DNA of 64,000 nt from Protostelium mycophagum (GCA_002081555.1 MZNV01002869.1:18621-82620), one strand, 5' to 3'; counted from the first letter of the stretch, positions 1-14,897 are shown. Notes: generated from the letters alone by a model not told the origin. Numbers and translations are program-made.

Positions 1-835
1 ATTATACGATGGTCTGTCTCACTTGCCTCAGGAGAAGGTGAGATATTTATATCTGACCTATTATTTTCGAAAATTCGACACAGTCATTTGTAATGTTGTC
101 AAATAAACTATTTTTGTTGCCCAATCAACGAAGATTCTACGAAAATTCACGTAAATTTCAGGTCAAGATTAGAGTGGTAAGAGGAGGTGTTGGTAACCTC
201 GCAGAGGCAGATATCAGGCTGGCAGAGATGTCAAATGCCACCATCGTGTCCTTCAACTCTGTGGTGCCATCCTACGCACTGCAAGTCATAAGAGAAAAAC
301 AGATGCATCTCGTGTCCTCCAAGTTGATCTACTCAATTTTTGATGGAGTGAGTCGTTTTCCGATCTCCTTTTTGGAGGAGATTAGTCGTTGTAGAACGAG
401 GGTTAATCTATTTTTAGATTCGAGAGAGAATGATTGATTGTCTTGAGCCCACCATTTTATACACAGTTGTTGGAACTGCGGAAGTTATACAGATTTTCTC
501 TGTTGGAAAGAGAAACGTAAGTCTCGTTGTAGACGTCCAAAGACATCGAGTACATTTCATGAAATTTCGCTGAATTTCCGTAGAACAAGAGTGTTGTTGC
601 TGGATGTCGCATCGTCAGTGGATCGATGTCTAGAAAACTTCCAGTGCGTGTGTTGCGCGGAGATGACATCATCCATCAAGGAAAGATCGAATCGCTGCAA
701 CATCACAAGGACAGCATCGCAGAAGTCAAGCCAGGAATGGAGTGTGGTGTGTCTATCCACAAATTTGGTGGACTACAAGCTGGAGATATTATCCAGACAT
801 ACAGCACAAGAGAGGTCAGGCCCAAGCTTGAATAA
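1..835 (+). CDS. MTIF2: Mitochondrial (bacterial-type) translation initiation factor IF-2, 3' part
   Basis: This is the C-terminal part of a bacterial-type IF-2, the GTPase that delivers initiator tRNA to the small ribosomal subunit; in a eukaryotic nuclear genome the likely site is the mitochondrion. The gene runs off the left edge. Exons read about 1-37, 162-347, 448-516 and 584-835 (stop TAA), giving roughly 180 residues. The second exon holds the domain III signature (GGVGNLAEADIRLAEM, then a stretch ending SKLIYSIFDG). The last exon holds domain IV (VRVLRGDDIIHQGKIESL followed by KPGMECGVSI), which matches the bacterial family rather than cytosolic eIF5B. The G domain must lie upstream of the window. 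VPS13 starts about 220 bases downstream on the same strand. Identification rests on these family motifs; mitochondrial targeting cannot be checked because the N-terminus is missing. Confidence 0.88.
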
Positions 836-1053
836 AAGTTCAAATGTAGTAGATACTTTATAGTCTGTCGTGTTTATGATTTTGTCCAAGGCTTGGTTTC
901 TCCTCCAGCTGTTGTTGTCGTTTTGGAGAAGTTGTGTGATGTCTTCAACTTGAAAATTGCCTGTGTGACAGAACGGTTGCCGTGAAACAATTTACACCAC
1001 GGCAAAATCAGACGACTCTACCTCCATTCGGGGGCCAACACCATCAACATAAA

Positions 1054-4000
1054 ATGTTCTCTTTAGCTGTTGGGAAAATTTTAGAGAGTACATTGGGCCG
1101 ATTCTTGGAAGGCTTCAATCGAAACAATTTCAACCTTGGTATTATCGGGGGTACTGTCAACCTCAATAATGTAGCAATAAAACCAGATGCATTGAAACAG
1201 TTCAACCTGCCAATCAAGATCAGAGGAGGATATGTTGGGGAATTGTCCATGACCATACCGTGGCACAATCTTCACAATAGACCAGTCGTACTGATCCTTA
1301 GAAACGTTCACCTCATCGTCGGACCAAAGACAGAATTAGAGGTTCGTCTATGATCATTGAAACGTATGAATTTTTCTTTTTTTGACGAAGGTCAGGAGGA
1401 AGAAGAGTTAGCCAGGGAGGCAACCAGAGCTGGCAAAAAAGAAGCAATTAAGAATTTAACTACCACAATCAAGAAAGAAGAACCCAAATCAGATGGTGAG
1501 ACCTTCGATGATCTCTTCTTAATCACCAAATAGAATATTGAAATCGAAGCAGATGACACTTGGGTCTCTAACTTGGTGGGAAGAGTACTCGAGAATATTC
1601 AAATAAAGATAGAGAACGTACATATACGATACGAGCACGAATACAGTAAGATATCCATCGGTATCACCATCCAAGAGGTAAACTTTTATTGATGAGCTGC
1701 TTCTATGATGGTTGACATTTCCGTTTGCCTTTGTCCGAATTCATTTGTAAAAAACAAACGTCACGCTTTTAAGACGTCTCAGGCATCCATCGGTGCAGTC
1801 AGTGAGACATCTTCAAATAAACCATCCAGAGTGACAGATACCGCACTACTGGTGAAGGAAGCACAACTACGCAGTGCTTCTATATATTTTAATGTGGACG
1901 ATCGGCCATTAGTATTCACTAATGCACAAGACATGATGCAACAGATGTCGAGCATGATCGCGAAAGATGAACAGAAAATACCCAACATACAATATGTACT
2001 CAACCCCACCACAATTTCCGCGAAATTCTTGATCAGGAGGACAAAGAGCATCGTGGACCATCTTGTGGACCATATCGCCAAGTTTTCAGTACAAATCAAC
2101 GTCAAAGAGGTATGTTTGTTATTTTCTAGCATCTCAAATACTACACGATTTTTTACACGAAATTTCGACAATAAAAATATTTACAAATAAGGTGGGATTG
2201 AGGTTAAACCAAGAGCAATTTATGCGGTTGATGGACGTGATCGATTATCTATTGGCTTTCAAGAGACAATTGGAACAGCGGAAGACACGGCCCACGACAA
2301 GGCCGAATGTCAATCCCAAAGCGTGGTGGTTCTACGCATGTGAGTTTTTCGAGAGAGACAAATAATGCCAATTTTTCTACTTTGATTAATATATAAAATA
2401 TTAAATTAACATAAGAAGATGTTTTTTGACATAATTTTCACATTAACTAGTTTTAAAAACTGTTTTCTACGTAATGTTTTGGGCATTTTTGTGGGTGAAT
2501 ATATTTTGACGGGTTGTAGATAGAGTCATCGTTTCACCGATGGCGCAGAAGAGGGTCGTGATGACTAGCTTTCTAGTCCAGACAATATTACAGAGGGATG
2601 AATATGTCCCATTGTACATCCTAAAAAAGCAGAAGAAGCTGACACCAGAACATATTACGAGATTTAGACAGATGGAAGATGTCTTATCACCCGAACAAAT
2701 CACACTGTAACCTTTTGATTATTAAATTTTTATTATGAAAGAATAATCCACAGGAATATAAAAATCGTTTTGACTCAGGCAGATTTCGGTTTCAAGCCCG
2801 AAGGTATATGCAAGTGGAGAATATTATCATTACCAAAAAATTGGTGAAGAAAGGGTGGATACAGTGGATGTCAGATGGTGTTGGGCTGTCAAGAGAAGAA
2901 GAAGAAGAGGTGAAGAGTGTACTGGAGACTCAGGATAAATCCACGAGAGAGATACGAGTGGAACAATGGAAATTGGAGATCAATTTTGAGTCCGGAAATA
3001 TCGTACTGGATTCCAAGGTGAGATATCTCACATGATATCGTTAAATCATCACCTTTTTGGATTGACAGAATATTTGTCGAATTACGTAAATCGAGGTTGC
3101 ATGCTTACATCATTCTTGAAATTTTCCTGAAATTTCTCGTAGATTTCTGGCGAGATGAAGTCTTTGGGCTGTGTCAAATTTCGTTCATTTCGGATTGGAA
3201 TATCCATGGTGAATAACCACAACACCAACCCACCAGGGGAGTCCCTCTGCCTCACTTTCAGACTCCAACACTTTGTGATTGCAGATTTATTCACGGAAAA
3301 TTCACAGTATGGGGAGTTGGTCAGGCCAATTGCAGAGACTTTTACAGATGATTTTTTGTATATAAAATTCGTAACAAATCCACCAAAACACCAAGGCGTG
3401 GAGTTTGCGATTATGGCCAGGTCCAAACCATTCAAACTTGTCATCAATATGCCATTCATCAACCAGGTTTATATCTTCTTGAAATCTGGAATGTCTGACT
3501 CGTTGTAGATCGTCGAATTTTTCAAGTCGGCGAAATCGGTGACGAGATCGAGTGCACAGAGGATTAAAGATATCCAAGACATGTACATTGACCATATAAC
3601 AAAGGGGATGCAATTCCAGACCGCTCTACACTTGGATATTGACTTGGCCGCTCCACAGGTGATTCGACATATATATTAATATTATTCAACATAACAATAC
3701 AACGGAAGACGCGATTTAATTCAGGATATAGGTCATTTTACCCAAAAGTTTTCACGAGCCCGAGGCGCTATTTTTAGAAGCAGACCTGGGACAACTCAAA
3801 GTCTTCACACCGAATAGTTCAGAACAAAAGAACACGTCATCACTATCTTTCGATATCAGTGTCACAAAGTTGAGCCTCTCCCTCAATCATATGAGGTCTG
3901 TTTTAAATCTTTGTAATTTGTCTCATCACGAATAGCAATAATATATAATAATCTCATCATGACCTCAAAGCAGTGTACATACAGGAGCGCTTTCCGGATT

Positions 4001-7000
4001 TTCCCTGATAAAAAATTTCGATCTACAATTCTTCCTTGCAATCAACCGTTTTGTCTGGGGCACAAAGGTGAGATCTCGTAGAGATATCACGATCCTCATC
4101 CCATAATAGGTCATATTTTCCGGGAACCTTCCACAATTGTTTATAACGGTCTCACCACTCGCACTACAACGGCTCATACGCATTTTAAAAACACTAGACA
4201 CGAAGAGTATCGATGATGAAAGACGAGAGGAGCAAAAGACCATCATACGGAGCTCTTCCTTCGCTCCAGACCACGCTCCCTCACCAGATTCAAATCCAAA
4301 AGTTCCCGCCAAAATCACACACATCGAGGCGAAATTCTCCGTGCCCACATTCAAAGTGATGATGCAGATTGACGCGGAGGGAATTTCAAAGAATTTCACC
4401 GAAATACAACTGGCGGGGATTGAGATGGAGTTACACAACAAACCAACCTTATTGAGAGTGGAGATAGCACTGAGGAAATTGTACATAGAGGACCATATGG
4501 ATCCTCCAAAGGAAGAATATAAGTATTTATTGAGACCAGCAGAGGAGCAGAAGGACGATTTGGGATATATTGCCAGTGCGAAATACGCCAAGATACACCC
4601 TTCTTCACCGTCTTATAAGAAGTGAGTCAATATTTTCGATGTGAAAACTCCAAAAAAATAATGGCAAAGCCACACCAGAGTTGAATGACAGACATGTGAC
4701 ATATGACAGCATCGATTCCCTTCTGATGGTAGTTGTGGGCCGAATAGTTGTCAATTTTCAGAGGGAAGCTGTGCTCAGATTAATCAAGTGGATCAACAGA
4801 ATCACACAAGACGAGATGACGACCTCACCGAGCATGAATTCCCTCAGTGACACATCCTTGGAGCAATACCCCGTCACCATGGCGACCGAGGAGGTGCAGG
4901 AAGAGCAACAGGAGGGGTCGAGTAAGACGAATTTGAAACTGGTATTTACCCTAAGGGAGCTCAAATGCAATTTGAGATTAGGTGTAAACACACTGGCGGA
5001 AGTGAGTGTTTTTTTACCATTATGCAAAAAATCGAGGAAAATTAGTTGATGCTATTTTTAGATCACTTTGGCGTCATCACGTGCCATTGTAGAATTATTC
5101 GAAGGACCAAGTACAACCATCAGCGGAAGTCTCGGAAAACTAGAAGTTGTAGATCCAAACAGCAAAGGGGACCACACTGAGGTACTCAGCATGATTAGTG
5201 AAAACACTGCAGAAGTCAGGATATGCATATTGTCTCCACTACAATCCAGATTGCGTGGAATTTCCGTCGAGTTTTCGGCCAAATTCAACTCGATGCGGCT
5301 CACATACATCGACGCCTTCGTTGTAGACGTCCGGAAATATTTCACGGAGATTTCGGAGATTCGGAATATGATGGAGAGTACCGCCTCTAAAGCGGCAGAC
5401 GCGATGTCGGAATTCGTCATCAACACTCAGAATCCCACCTCTAAATCTCCAGTCAAAATGGAGATACTACTGTTGAATCCACAGGTCATTTTAATAGAAT
5501 CATAAAATAATCAAAAGTTGATCAAGTGTAGGTGCTGGTGCCTTCATTGTCAGGGTACAGTACGGATACTTTGCTCGCAGATTTCGGACAGATATTCATT
5601 CAGAACGCATTCTTGGAGCATAAGCACGAGATGGCAGACCACAGCATCAAAACGATTCCATATGAAAAGGCATTTCCCTCTATATATTCATTTTTTACTT
5701 TGAAAGATTATTTCACATCTCTGACAAATGCAGAATATTGTAAATATCACCAAAGTGAATATGCAAGTGCTCACGTCATCAAACAACCTCGTCGACAGCA
5801 GTGTCTACAACGAGCTTCACAGTGACGAGAAACACGACCACAAACAGTACAAATTAGTCGAAGATCTGGACTTGTGCATAATCATAGAGAGAACAGACGA
5901 TCCCAGCAACATCTTCCCATCTCTAAAGGTATTCATCCAGATCTCCGACACCACCCTCAACTTCACCAAAGAACAATTTCTATTTTTAGTCGGCCTCTAC
6001 AACCAGAGCTCATTGAACAAACCCGCACAACCGCCGGTGAAGCCACAGCTCCGGAAGAAGAGCAACTTTAGGCTAGGAGCTTCGCTTGGAGGAATTCTTA
6101 AGAAGAATGGTGAAAGGAAGCAAGGCCGCGCGTATAACTCGATCAACGTGAAGGTTGGCGAATTCAAGCTAAATCTGCTGAGAGTTGAAACGAAGAGTGT
6201 GAGTCCTGGTGTTTTTTCAATACTATGGCACGATTATTTTGGAAAATGACTTTTATAGACTTTGTCGAGAGGGGCGAATGTACATAAAGAGATGGACGAG
6301 GACGAGTCTTTCAACAAAGTGCGCATCGCCATGACATTAAAGGGCAGAAACCTCGAAAAAAATCTCCTCGCCAAGTCATGTGAGTTACATCTACACTCAT
6401 ACGTCATCATGATGACCTAAAAATAGCCCCCTTCTTGGTGATCTCAAGAATAAGCGGGAAAGTCAAAGTGGAGATGTACAGAACAGAAATAGATCACGAC
6501 AATAGCTTAGAGTGGGCGAAATTTGACATACCCGTCAAAGACATCGCCTACAACGAGATACTCGTATTTGACTGCTATAACGCTCCGAATCTACTCACCA
6601 GCCCCAACTTGATCGGAACATTCTATACGACCATGTTTCAACTCTTATCTGACGTGAGTTACGTCATCACACGTCATCAACGTTACGGTGCGGTATCTCA
6701 TATCTTCAGATCATAGATGGCACCGCATTTTCTCCATACTCAGGATTGAGTAACCAGACCTTCGCGCTTGTCAATCCTAAATATAGAAAACGAAAAGGGT
6801 ATGAGAACAGCGGGACCATCACGGTAATTTCCTCGAAAATTCCAAATCTGTCCTGACTCGTTGTAGATATCAGACATCGAAGTCATAAACGGAACCGCGC
6901 GATTCCTGGAAAAGTTGAAGAAGAGAGCGTCTAAACTGACCAATACGGGTCACCCCTTTGAACACGATGATTCACTTGACCTCGCGTCTAGAGGATCTAT

Positions 7001-10000
7001 CACAATAAGTGCCGCTATGTTGAGATCCAGCAGCAGCAGCTCAGCTTCTTCGCCAAAGTCGACACCAACACCGAGTAGGATGACCATGAGTAATCTTAAC
7101 GCACAGAACACGGGACAGCAGCTCATCATAAAGAGGTGATCACTTTGTGCTTCTCTGCGATGACTGGATATTTAACTTTACAGTTGGACATCCATCACAA
7201 TAAAAGAATTCTCTTTTGAGATGTTGTCTGATTTGGATCCGATGCAACCGTCATTACTGGTATGTGATTTACTTCTCATTGACTGCTCATCCTTCCAGAT
7301 CACAATCATCTCGAAGCAAGTCGACTTGAATAACGAATCACTTATAAGACCAAAAGTAAAGGTATGACGTCATATCGGTCCGTCATGATATCTCATGTAC
7401 ACAGACATTATGTCGCATAACAGGTGTGACATTCAAAATGCAGAAATCACGACATCAGAGAATCTCCGTGAAATTGGACGACTTGTTCGCGGAGCTAATA
7501 CCGGAGTTACTCATCCCCGTCAAGGTACCGCGACATCACCGTTACATACCGTGACAATATACAGGACTTCGTCCTCTCCGGAGTTTCTAAATTCGGGGAG
7601 CCACCTGCGAAAGATAAGTCCGATCAGAGCTACGACTTTGAAGAGTCCGAGAGAAGCTATACCATCCCCTTAACCCCGACAAGTGAAGAGTTGAAGATAT
7701 TGAATGCTGCGGATGACACACAACATTTCACGCTGGAGATCGTGGCACTGGCGGGTGTGATAGACCCTACGGAAGGAGAAGATCCCGTCAAAAAGCTCGT
7801 TGTAGAGGGTCAGTCTGTTCACTTTTTCAAGTCGATACGACCTATTTTATTTCGGATTTGCCCGAGTGATTTTGTGACGAGGATTCAACATTGTAGATAT
7901 TGTTTATAGAATCATATTGACCGGGACAAGGTGGCTTTGTATTAAACACAGAGAGGAAATGGGCCGGCGCGAAGAATTCCCTCGAGATTTTGCTGAAGAG
8001 TTTAAGTATCCACAAGATGATTGACATCAAGCAATACGCACTATATCCCATCACGATGTCTTACTCGACGAGGAATGACAACACTGGGTACACCCCCACT
8101 TCTTCGATGTCGGCCATACTATCTGACTCTATACGTCTCGTATTGTCTCACCGCGATATGCAGGTATGACGTCATCGTCTCAAAGAATTGAGACTGATGC
8201 GTATCAGGTCATACTCGGATTTTACGGAACATTCAACGAACAGATGGAGCTGTCAAGATCCTTCATGGAGCAGCCAGCCCCTGCCAACCCAGTTCTCCAA
8301 GATGTCGTGGTGAAGACAAAAGATATCACGATATGCATGGTGCACGATTCACTATCCATCCCGCCGCTGATCAACATAAACCTTGGCCCGTTGAATATAC
8401 TGGGACAGGTACATATAGCTGAGTTGAAGGATGATCTGACCGGTTGTAGTTGAATGGAGGGATGTTATCTACAATGGTTCACATCAATGCGACATTTTAC
8501 GACATAAAGAAGGCGATCTGGGAACCTTTCATCGAAAACTGGAGCTTCCAATTCTCCGTATGTACACTGAGCAAATCTATTGTTCATCAACTCTTTATTT
8601 AATAATGACCAATATATTCGTAATCATTGATTTGAACAGTGTACATCATTGATGGGTGATAATCTGTTGACAATCAATGCCAGTCAATTGCTCAATCTAA
8701 ATTACACTCATTCATTGATGAATAATTTGAATCTGTGGTCGATGGAGGCTGGGAAGATGGTCCATAAATACAAGGAGTGCAGCACGGTGTTCCACGGTGT
8801 ACATCTAAAGAATATGACGGATCAATCCATATCATTTCAGGTGCGTCAAGCATAAATAATTATAATTGACGTGTTGTAGATCACGAATGACACTGAGATG
8901 ACCCGAGTCAATCCAGACGAGCAGGTAAATTCTATTTACTTTTGATATCAAATATTTTATATCTTATTTTAATTTTTTATTTATTTATTTTCGGAAGAAG
9001 ATTCTATTGTGATGAAATGACATATGACAGGTCGTTGTAGAGACAAATAACCACGTGATCCGTGAGGAGGACATGCTGAATACTCAGTTGCTGTCGTTAC
9101 AGATATCAGGGTCTACATTCGACAATCTCCCCATCTCCCAAGAGATATTCCAAATATTGAAAACGGAAGATGACATCTCATACGTATACGCGGTATGATA
9201 TCATATCCTCCGTTATGACGTCGCAAGATGACATCTTGTAGGTTCGTGTATCTGATGGACGAAGAATGTTGTCAGTGCGCAGTACCGTTTCAGTTCGAAA
9301 CACCACCAAAATACCAATAGAGGTAGGACTACGCAGTCCAAGAAAAACTAACCCATAATAGGTTCAATTGATCACAACCGAAGAAGCGACTATAATCAAT
9401 AATAATCAGGATAGTAAAGACCTTCTCGCCATAGATCTCGTAGATAGCCGGAGTACATCTGTATCTTGGATCTCCATAGATGTAGATGGTGAGATCTCCA
9501 TACCCCCCGCACTTGTAGATCGCACGTGTATATGTATCCGCCCCAGCGAGAGGGACGCACAAGGCCTCCCTCTCTATGAGAAATCGGATCCACTTGAATG
9601 TTACGGATTGAAACCAAGAAAGAAGTATCTTGAAGTGAAGGTAAAGGACCCCACCACCTCAGCTACAGATCTGTTCTTCTGTACATCTGTGAAATCTGCT
9701 ATCACCGGTGATGTCCCCGTATATGTCATAGAGGTGAACATCTTGACATCTTGATGTCAGATTGACATTCGTAGATCTCCATCCCGTTGATCTTGGAGAA
9801 CGCGTTACCTTGTCCTCTTGAATTCCTGATTAACGTCCAATCCTCAGCAACATTGCAATCAGCAGAACAGATGGCCATACACTTTATTGATTTATCCCAC
9901 ACATTGACAATTAGAGTGAGGATACCGGGTTATGACTGGAGCGAGCAAGTATGTCTTTACAATTCATCTGTATCCTCCACATATATCTCATCACAAGTGA

Positions 10001-13000
10001 AATTCTGACCGAAATAGGCGGTCATACAAGACAAACCGTTGGGCAGGAGGGATGTTGAGCGACATTTCGTTCTGCGGGATAATAACAACAGACCTCTATA
10101 TCTTTATTTCGATCAAGTTTGGACCAACCATCAGAGCATCGCCCTCACAGTTTACGCGAAATTCTGGGTCTACAACCTGACAGAATTTAATTTGACGCTC
10201 TACAATCACAAGGATAATATTGCTAGTGGTCAGAAATTAGCCCACGTTCCGTCGACCGAATTCAACTTGAAAGACGACGGCATCAGAAATTTACAAGAAT
10301 ATTCTCCGAATTGGTTCAATCGTGAGGAAATTGCAGCGAGGGAGCCTCTCATCTATTCTTACGGCCAAGTGAGTTTTCCGTGAAATTTCGACAAAATCCA
10401 GATATTTACATCGTTGTAGTTGGGATATCACCACACAAAAGTTCAACTCGAAGACTCAAAACCCAGCGAAAATCTGTCATTCGAAGTGCCACAGGAGGGC
10501 GAAGTCTTTATCAAAGAGAAAAAGACGACCAGAAAATCATCTGTGAGTCTACAACGCGCCACAAAAAATTCTGAGAAATTTCCAGGACAAAGTGGTGCTG
10601 CAAGATGTGGGAAGTAATGCGAGAAAGGTCTTCAGCTTGGGGATGAAGGTGGAGCTCGGTACTGGTGTGTTCCGAAGAACAAAAACGGTTGTCATAGCTC
10701 CGCGATTCATTTTCGTCAACAAGACGCCCAGAAAGATATTCTACCAGCAGGTATTTGAAATTTGAATCATAAAAATTGGCGGGAAATGACACGACAAGGT
10801 GGACCACCCGAAGAGATTCAGATTAGATCCGGAATCTGTCGTACCTTTCCATTGGCCCAATTTCTTGGGACACAAGGAGATCTCCATCTCCATTGATAAG
10901 GGTACAAAATGGTCCTGGTCAGGAGGTACTCCATCTCGAAGAGAACGATCATGATTATGACAGGTATTCCACTCAGTCTTGTCGGAGATACGTATATCCG
11001 GTTGTCAAGAGCGTTGGACGCAAAGACACCCGTGTCGCCCGCAGCATCCATCTACAGCACCCCCTCTGTAAATTTGATGCAGTCTCTTCAGACACCAACA
11101 CTCTTGACGGTACCGAGTGCCGTGTCCATGTCCCAGAACATGCGCGAGGTCATCAACGAGTATTTCATAAGGATACAAATGAAGCAAAATGACAAAGGAA
11201 CACTCTTGATCATTTTCAAGCCCAAAACCACGGAGTTTTTTCCCTACAGAATAGAAAACAATCTACAACAGACCATCAATTTCTGTCAGGTAGGGTTTAG
11301 GGTTTAGTGTTAATCGCGCACGCATTTACCACTCGGCATATGTGATTTTTTACGTATTGATGTGAACCAGATTGACTCTGAGACAATAATACATCACATC
11401 CCTCCCAATGTGGTATATAACTACACTTGGGACTATCCTGCTAAACCGCACATCATATTCGGTGGATTGGAGAATGGTCCCAAGAGAAAAATGAACTTGG
11501 ATAAGATCAAACATTACTACTTCAATGAATTCAGTGTCACCATAGAGGCGAAAGGTGATGAGATCAATGACTCTACAATTCTCCTGTAAACTCTCTGGAC
11601 ATTTTTACATCGCAATATGCAGCTCCGCTGCAAGCACAAACACTTCAAAAACAATACATCACAATTTCTAAAGGCAAAAAGGCCCGGAGAAAATCATTCA
11701 CATCCGAGAGCCGATGAACAGAACATCCATTGAGGAGAGATTCTCCGGTGAAATATCCACTATATTACCATCCCACATCGGCTCAAACATTCTGGTCAAC
11801 ATAACCGGCATTGGCTTGTCCATTGTAGATGACTCGCCACAAGAATTGATGTATATCTATTTACAATCTATAAATGGGAAATACACACAGACGGTCGAGT
11901 TGACAGAGTTGGTACTCACGATCAAATCCTTTCAGGTACACTATTCGTTTCGCTATGAAAGTTGGCCTTTGTATGAGAGCGCAGAAGATAAATAAATCAC
12001 ATTTAACCTATCCAAATTACTTACCAAATTCACAGATCGACAACCAACACGTGAAGAGCTTACTTCCTGTGTTTGTGCGCCCAATCAATCTAAACCCGGA
12101 GCTGCCCGCCCTGATCTGTGGTATAAAGAAGTCTAACGTATTCAAATCCATAGCGTACTACGACCACATAGAGATACACATACAAGAACTTAACATCAAC
12201 ATGGATTCTTCTTTTGTGAACAGGATACTCACATTCGTCACCACGAATAACACGAATGACGGCTATTCAATCTCTAATCCGACAAGCATGATGGAAGGTA
12301 ATTTTTACAAAACCAAACCAAAGTCTCGAACAATTATGATCACCGTAAAATATGTTTATAGTCACATTTATCATTGTTTAATCATACATACAAACGTGTA
12401 AGATACATTTAGCATTGATAAATATACAGGAACATTGAATACAGACGATTCGAATCAGTTGGTTTACATCAAGAGGTTATTTCTTCATTCTGTGAGGGCG
12501 AATATCACATTCTATACCGTCGACGAAGAGAACGAAAACACTCCGCTCAGGATGATATTTGGCAGTGCCGTATCGACAATCCCAAACATAGAGAACGCCC
12601 CTCTACGAATGAGCGATTTATTGTTGCATCATCCTTTCTGCTCTCAGGTTATATCCAAACAGATATTCCATTGAATAGAAGATAACATGATTCAGAGGTC
12701 TCTGATTGACACCGTTACGAAGCATTACATCTCGCAAGCCATAAAAGGAAGTTATAGGATATTGGGCTCTGCAGAATTCCTCGGTAACCCGGTGTCCATC
12801 TTAAATAACTTGGGTACCGGCATAAGAGACTTCTTCTATGAGCCGATTGCCGGTGCCGCGCACGGCGCTAGCGAGTTTGGAAGAGGCCTCGGAAAAGGTG
12901 AAGATGACCTCTTTATTTCCTGAGTGTTACAGGTTCAAAATCTCTGGCGAAGAAGTCGGTTTATGGGCTCTTCTCTGGTGGGAGTAAAATCACGGCCAAC

Positions 13001-14101
13001 CTGACATCCGGCCTCACGAAATTGACGATGGACTCAGAGTACTCAGCACAACGAAAGGAAGAGAATCTGGCCAAACCGCAGAGCGTGGCGGAGGGCCTCA
13101 AAGAGGGTGCGAAGCACTTGGGAAAAGGATTCTTCGAGGGGATATCTGGTATTTTGACCCAACCGATCAGAGGATTTCAAGATGACGGAGCTAAAGGCCT
13201 CATGAAGGGTGAATAGGTTCAAAATATATCTATTGAGAAATTATTATTTGTAGTAGACAGAAGACTGAAAAGAGTAGGACTAGGAAGAGGAATCATTGGT
13301 ATGCCGATCAAACCCGTCAATGGAATAGTAGACATGGCCACCAAAACGATGCAGGGCGTCTACAACTCTGTCAGCGACCACGAGAATTACAGGATCAGGC
13401 CACCCAGGTCCTTCAACGGAAAAGTCCTGACACAATATTCCATGCCGCTCTCTATACTGAGATTCGTCATGGACTTGTCACTCTCTGAAAAGTTCCCGAA
13501 AGACTCTCCGGTGGCCGCTTACTTGTGCCCAGGCGCACTCTATATCCTGACAAACAGGCATATCATCTCGCTGCATGAAAAGCAAGGCAGAAGATTCACT
13601 GTACATTGGAAATTGCATTATCTGAGTGAGAGTTTATGATCTATTTTTAGATCCAGATATTGACTGGTTGTAGATATCATGTACATCGTTTTGAAAGATA
13701 ACAAGACAGAAGTGGCGATAGGATTACAAAGAGGAAGGACCGTCGTCGTGGAAAATGAGCAGAACGCCTCAGTAAGAGAGCGGGTGTGTATTTCCTTGAG
13801 GTTTTGTCTAAATGCTTGTAGATCGTGCACGCCACAGAAGACAATGCAGAGTTAATTTATATGCAACTGAAAGCAGAATTTGCCAGATTCAAGACGCTGA
13901 AGGGTGACTTGAGCAGCGGCTATGTCTCCAGCAGTTATTTCAAAAAGTAAATGATTTCTTCTGTGCATGAACTGACTAATGGACAGGAAGATACTCCCTC
14001 TCACAGAACTCAGCCGGACAGCATCAACCTCTTCCATTGCCTCAACCGATTCATTTTTCACACAGACAACCAGTTATACGAACAGCAACTCACTGCCATA
14101 A
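1054..14101 (+). CDS. VPS13: VPS13-family bridge-like lipid transfer protein
   Basis: VPS13 proteins are long rods with a hydrophobic groove that move phospholipids between membranes at contact sites. The start at 1054 begins the chorein domain: FLEGFNRNNFNLGIIGGTV, then LPIKIRGGYVGEL and SMTIPWHNLHNRPV, as in yeast and human VPS13. The frame is open further upstream to 982, but homologues start at the chosen Met. Some forty short introns follow. Around 9.0-10.9 kb lies the VPS13 adaptor-binding (SHR-BD/WD40-like) region, including YAKFWVYNLTEFNLTLYN. The VPS13_C/ATG2_C region (GSAEFLGNPVSILNNLGTGI; GIIGMPIKPVNGIVD) is at 12.7-13.4 kb, and the C-terminal PH-like domain is at 13.4-13.95 kb. 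The last exon ends in a Ser/Thr-rich tail with TAA at 14099-14101. Length is about 3,500 residues by estimate, normal for the family. The stop lies 66 bases from that of the convergent gene. Confidence 0.93.
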
Positions 14102-14167
14102 AGACAGAATAAAAATGTGTTCATATGAGAAATGACATTTCTTTTATGCACATGTATCAGTTCCTGT

Positions 14168-14897
14168 TTACTCCATAGAATGGTTAGCCATGAGTGCCTC
14201 TGCGAGCTGCTGGTGTGCGCTGTTGTCCTCTTCTCTCTCTGCGCCTTGGCATTCGGCGGGAAGGTCGAAGGTGAAAGCGGCGTAGTTGTAGCGAGGGCTG
14301 AGGTAATCAACACTGTACAACAAGCTGTCTCCCTTCACACCAACAGCACGTGTAGGTAGCTGTGAATTGTTAATGTCGATTTCGTTTGATGAAAATGATC
14401 ACCTTGCCCTGGGCGGTGATGGAAAGGTAGAGTTTGTAGTCATTGGACTCAAAATGGAACATGTTGATCATCTGAGACCCGACGTTGTAGCTGTCAACAT
14501 ACTCGAATTTGGAGTCTTTCTTGGCGTGGGACTTGCTGCTGATGGATTTGTTGAAAGACTTGCATGAGCCCTCTGCGCGGTCCAAGAAGTAAAAATTGAT
14601 GCTGTCCTCTCCCTTAAACACCCAAGTGGTGTGGGGCTTGGCACCTTTAGAGTTCCAGACTGTGTCGAATCTGGCGGCCTTGGCCTCGTAGTCGAAGGCC
14701 ACAGAACCACCGAAAGAAGAATCGGCGTAGGGGCACTTGCCAGCGGCAGGGCCCAAGTAGAGGTAAGTGTCGGCACTCCACCTCTTTGGACCGTGGTGGT
14801 GGCCCTTGGATTGTTCGTCGAGGTCTGGCCTCTTGCCCAATCTCATGGCACAAGTGAATGCAAGGGATAGAAGGAGGAGTGATACGATGAAGCGCAT
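14168..14897 (-). CDS. Small secreted protein, function unknown
   Basis: Two exons are visible. Exon 1 (14897-14403) starts with a clear signal peptide (MRFIVSLLLLSLAFTCAMRL). Exon 2 (14359-14168) stays in frame after removal of a 43-nt GT-AG intron, giving about 228 residues. The mature part has a His/Lys patch near residues 33-39 (KGHHHGPKR), a few Cys, and many aromatic and short beta-like segments (WVFKGEDSINFYFLDRAEGS). The C-terminal part contains PRYNYAAFTFDLPAECQG. No transmembrane segment follows the signal, so secretion or an endomembrane lumen is likely. I do not recognise the family. Without splicing, exon 1 runs on and stops at 14370; the spliced model is preferred because exon 2 is open and protein-like. 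Confidence 0.72.

Noticed and set aside
14370-14402. Unspliced C-terminus of the secreted protein
   Set aside because: It would add only a few residues before a stop, whereas splicing opens a 63-codon exon in frame.
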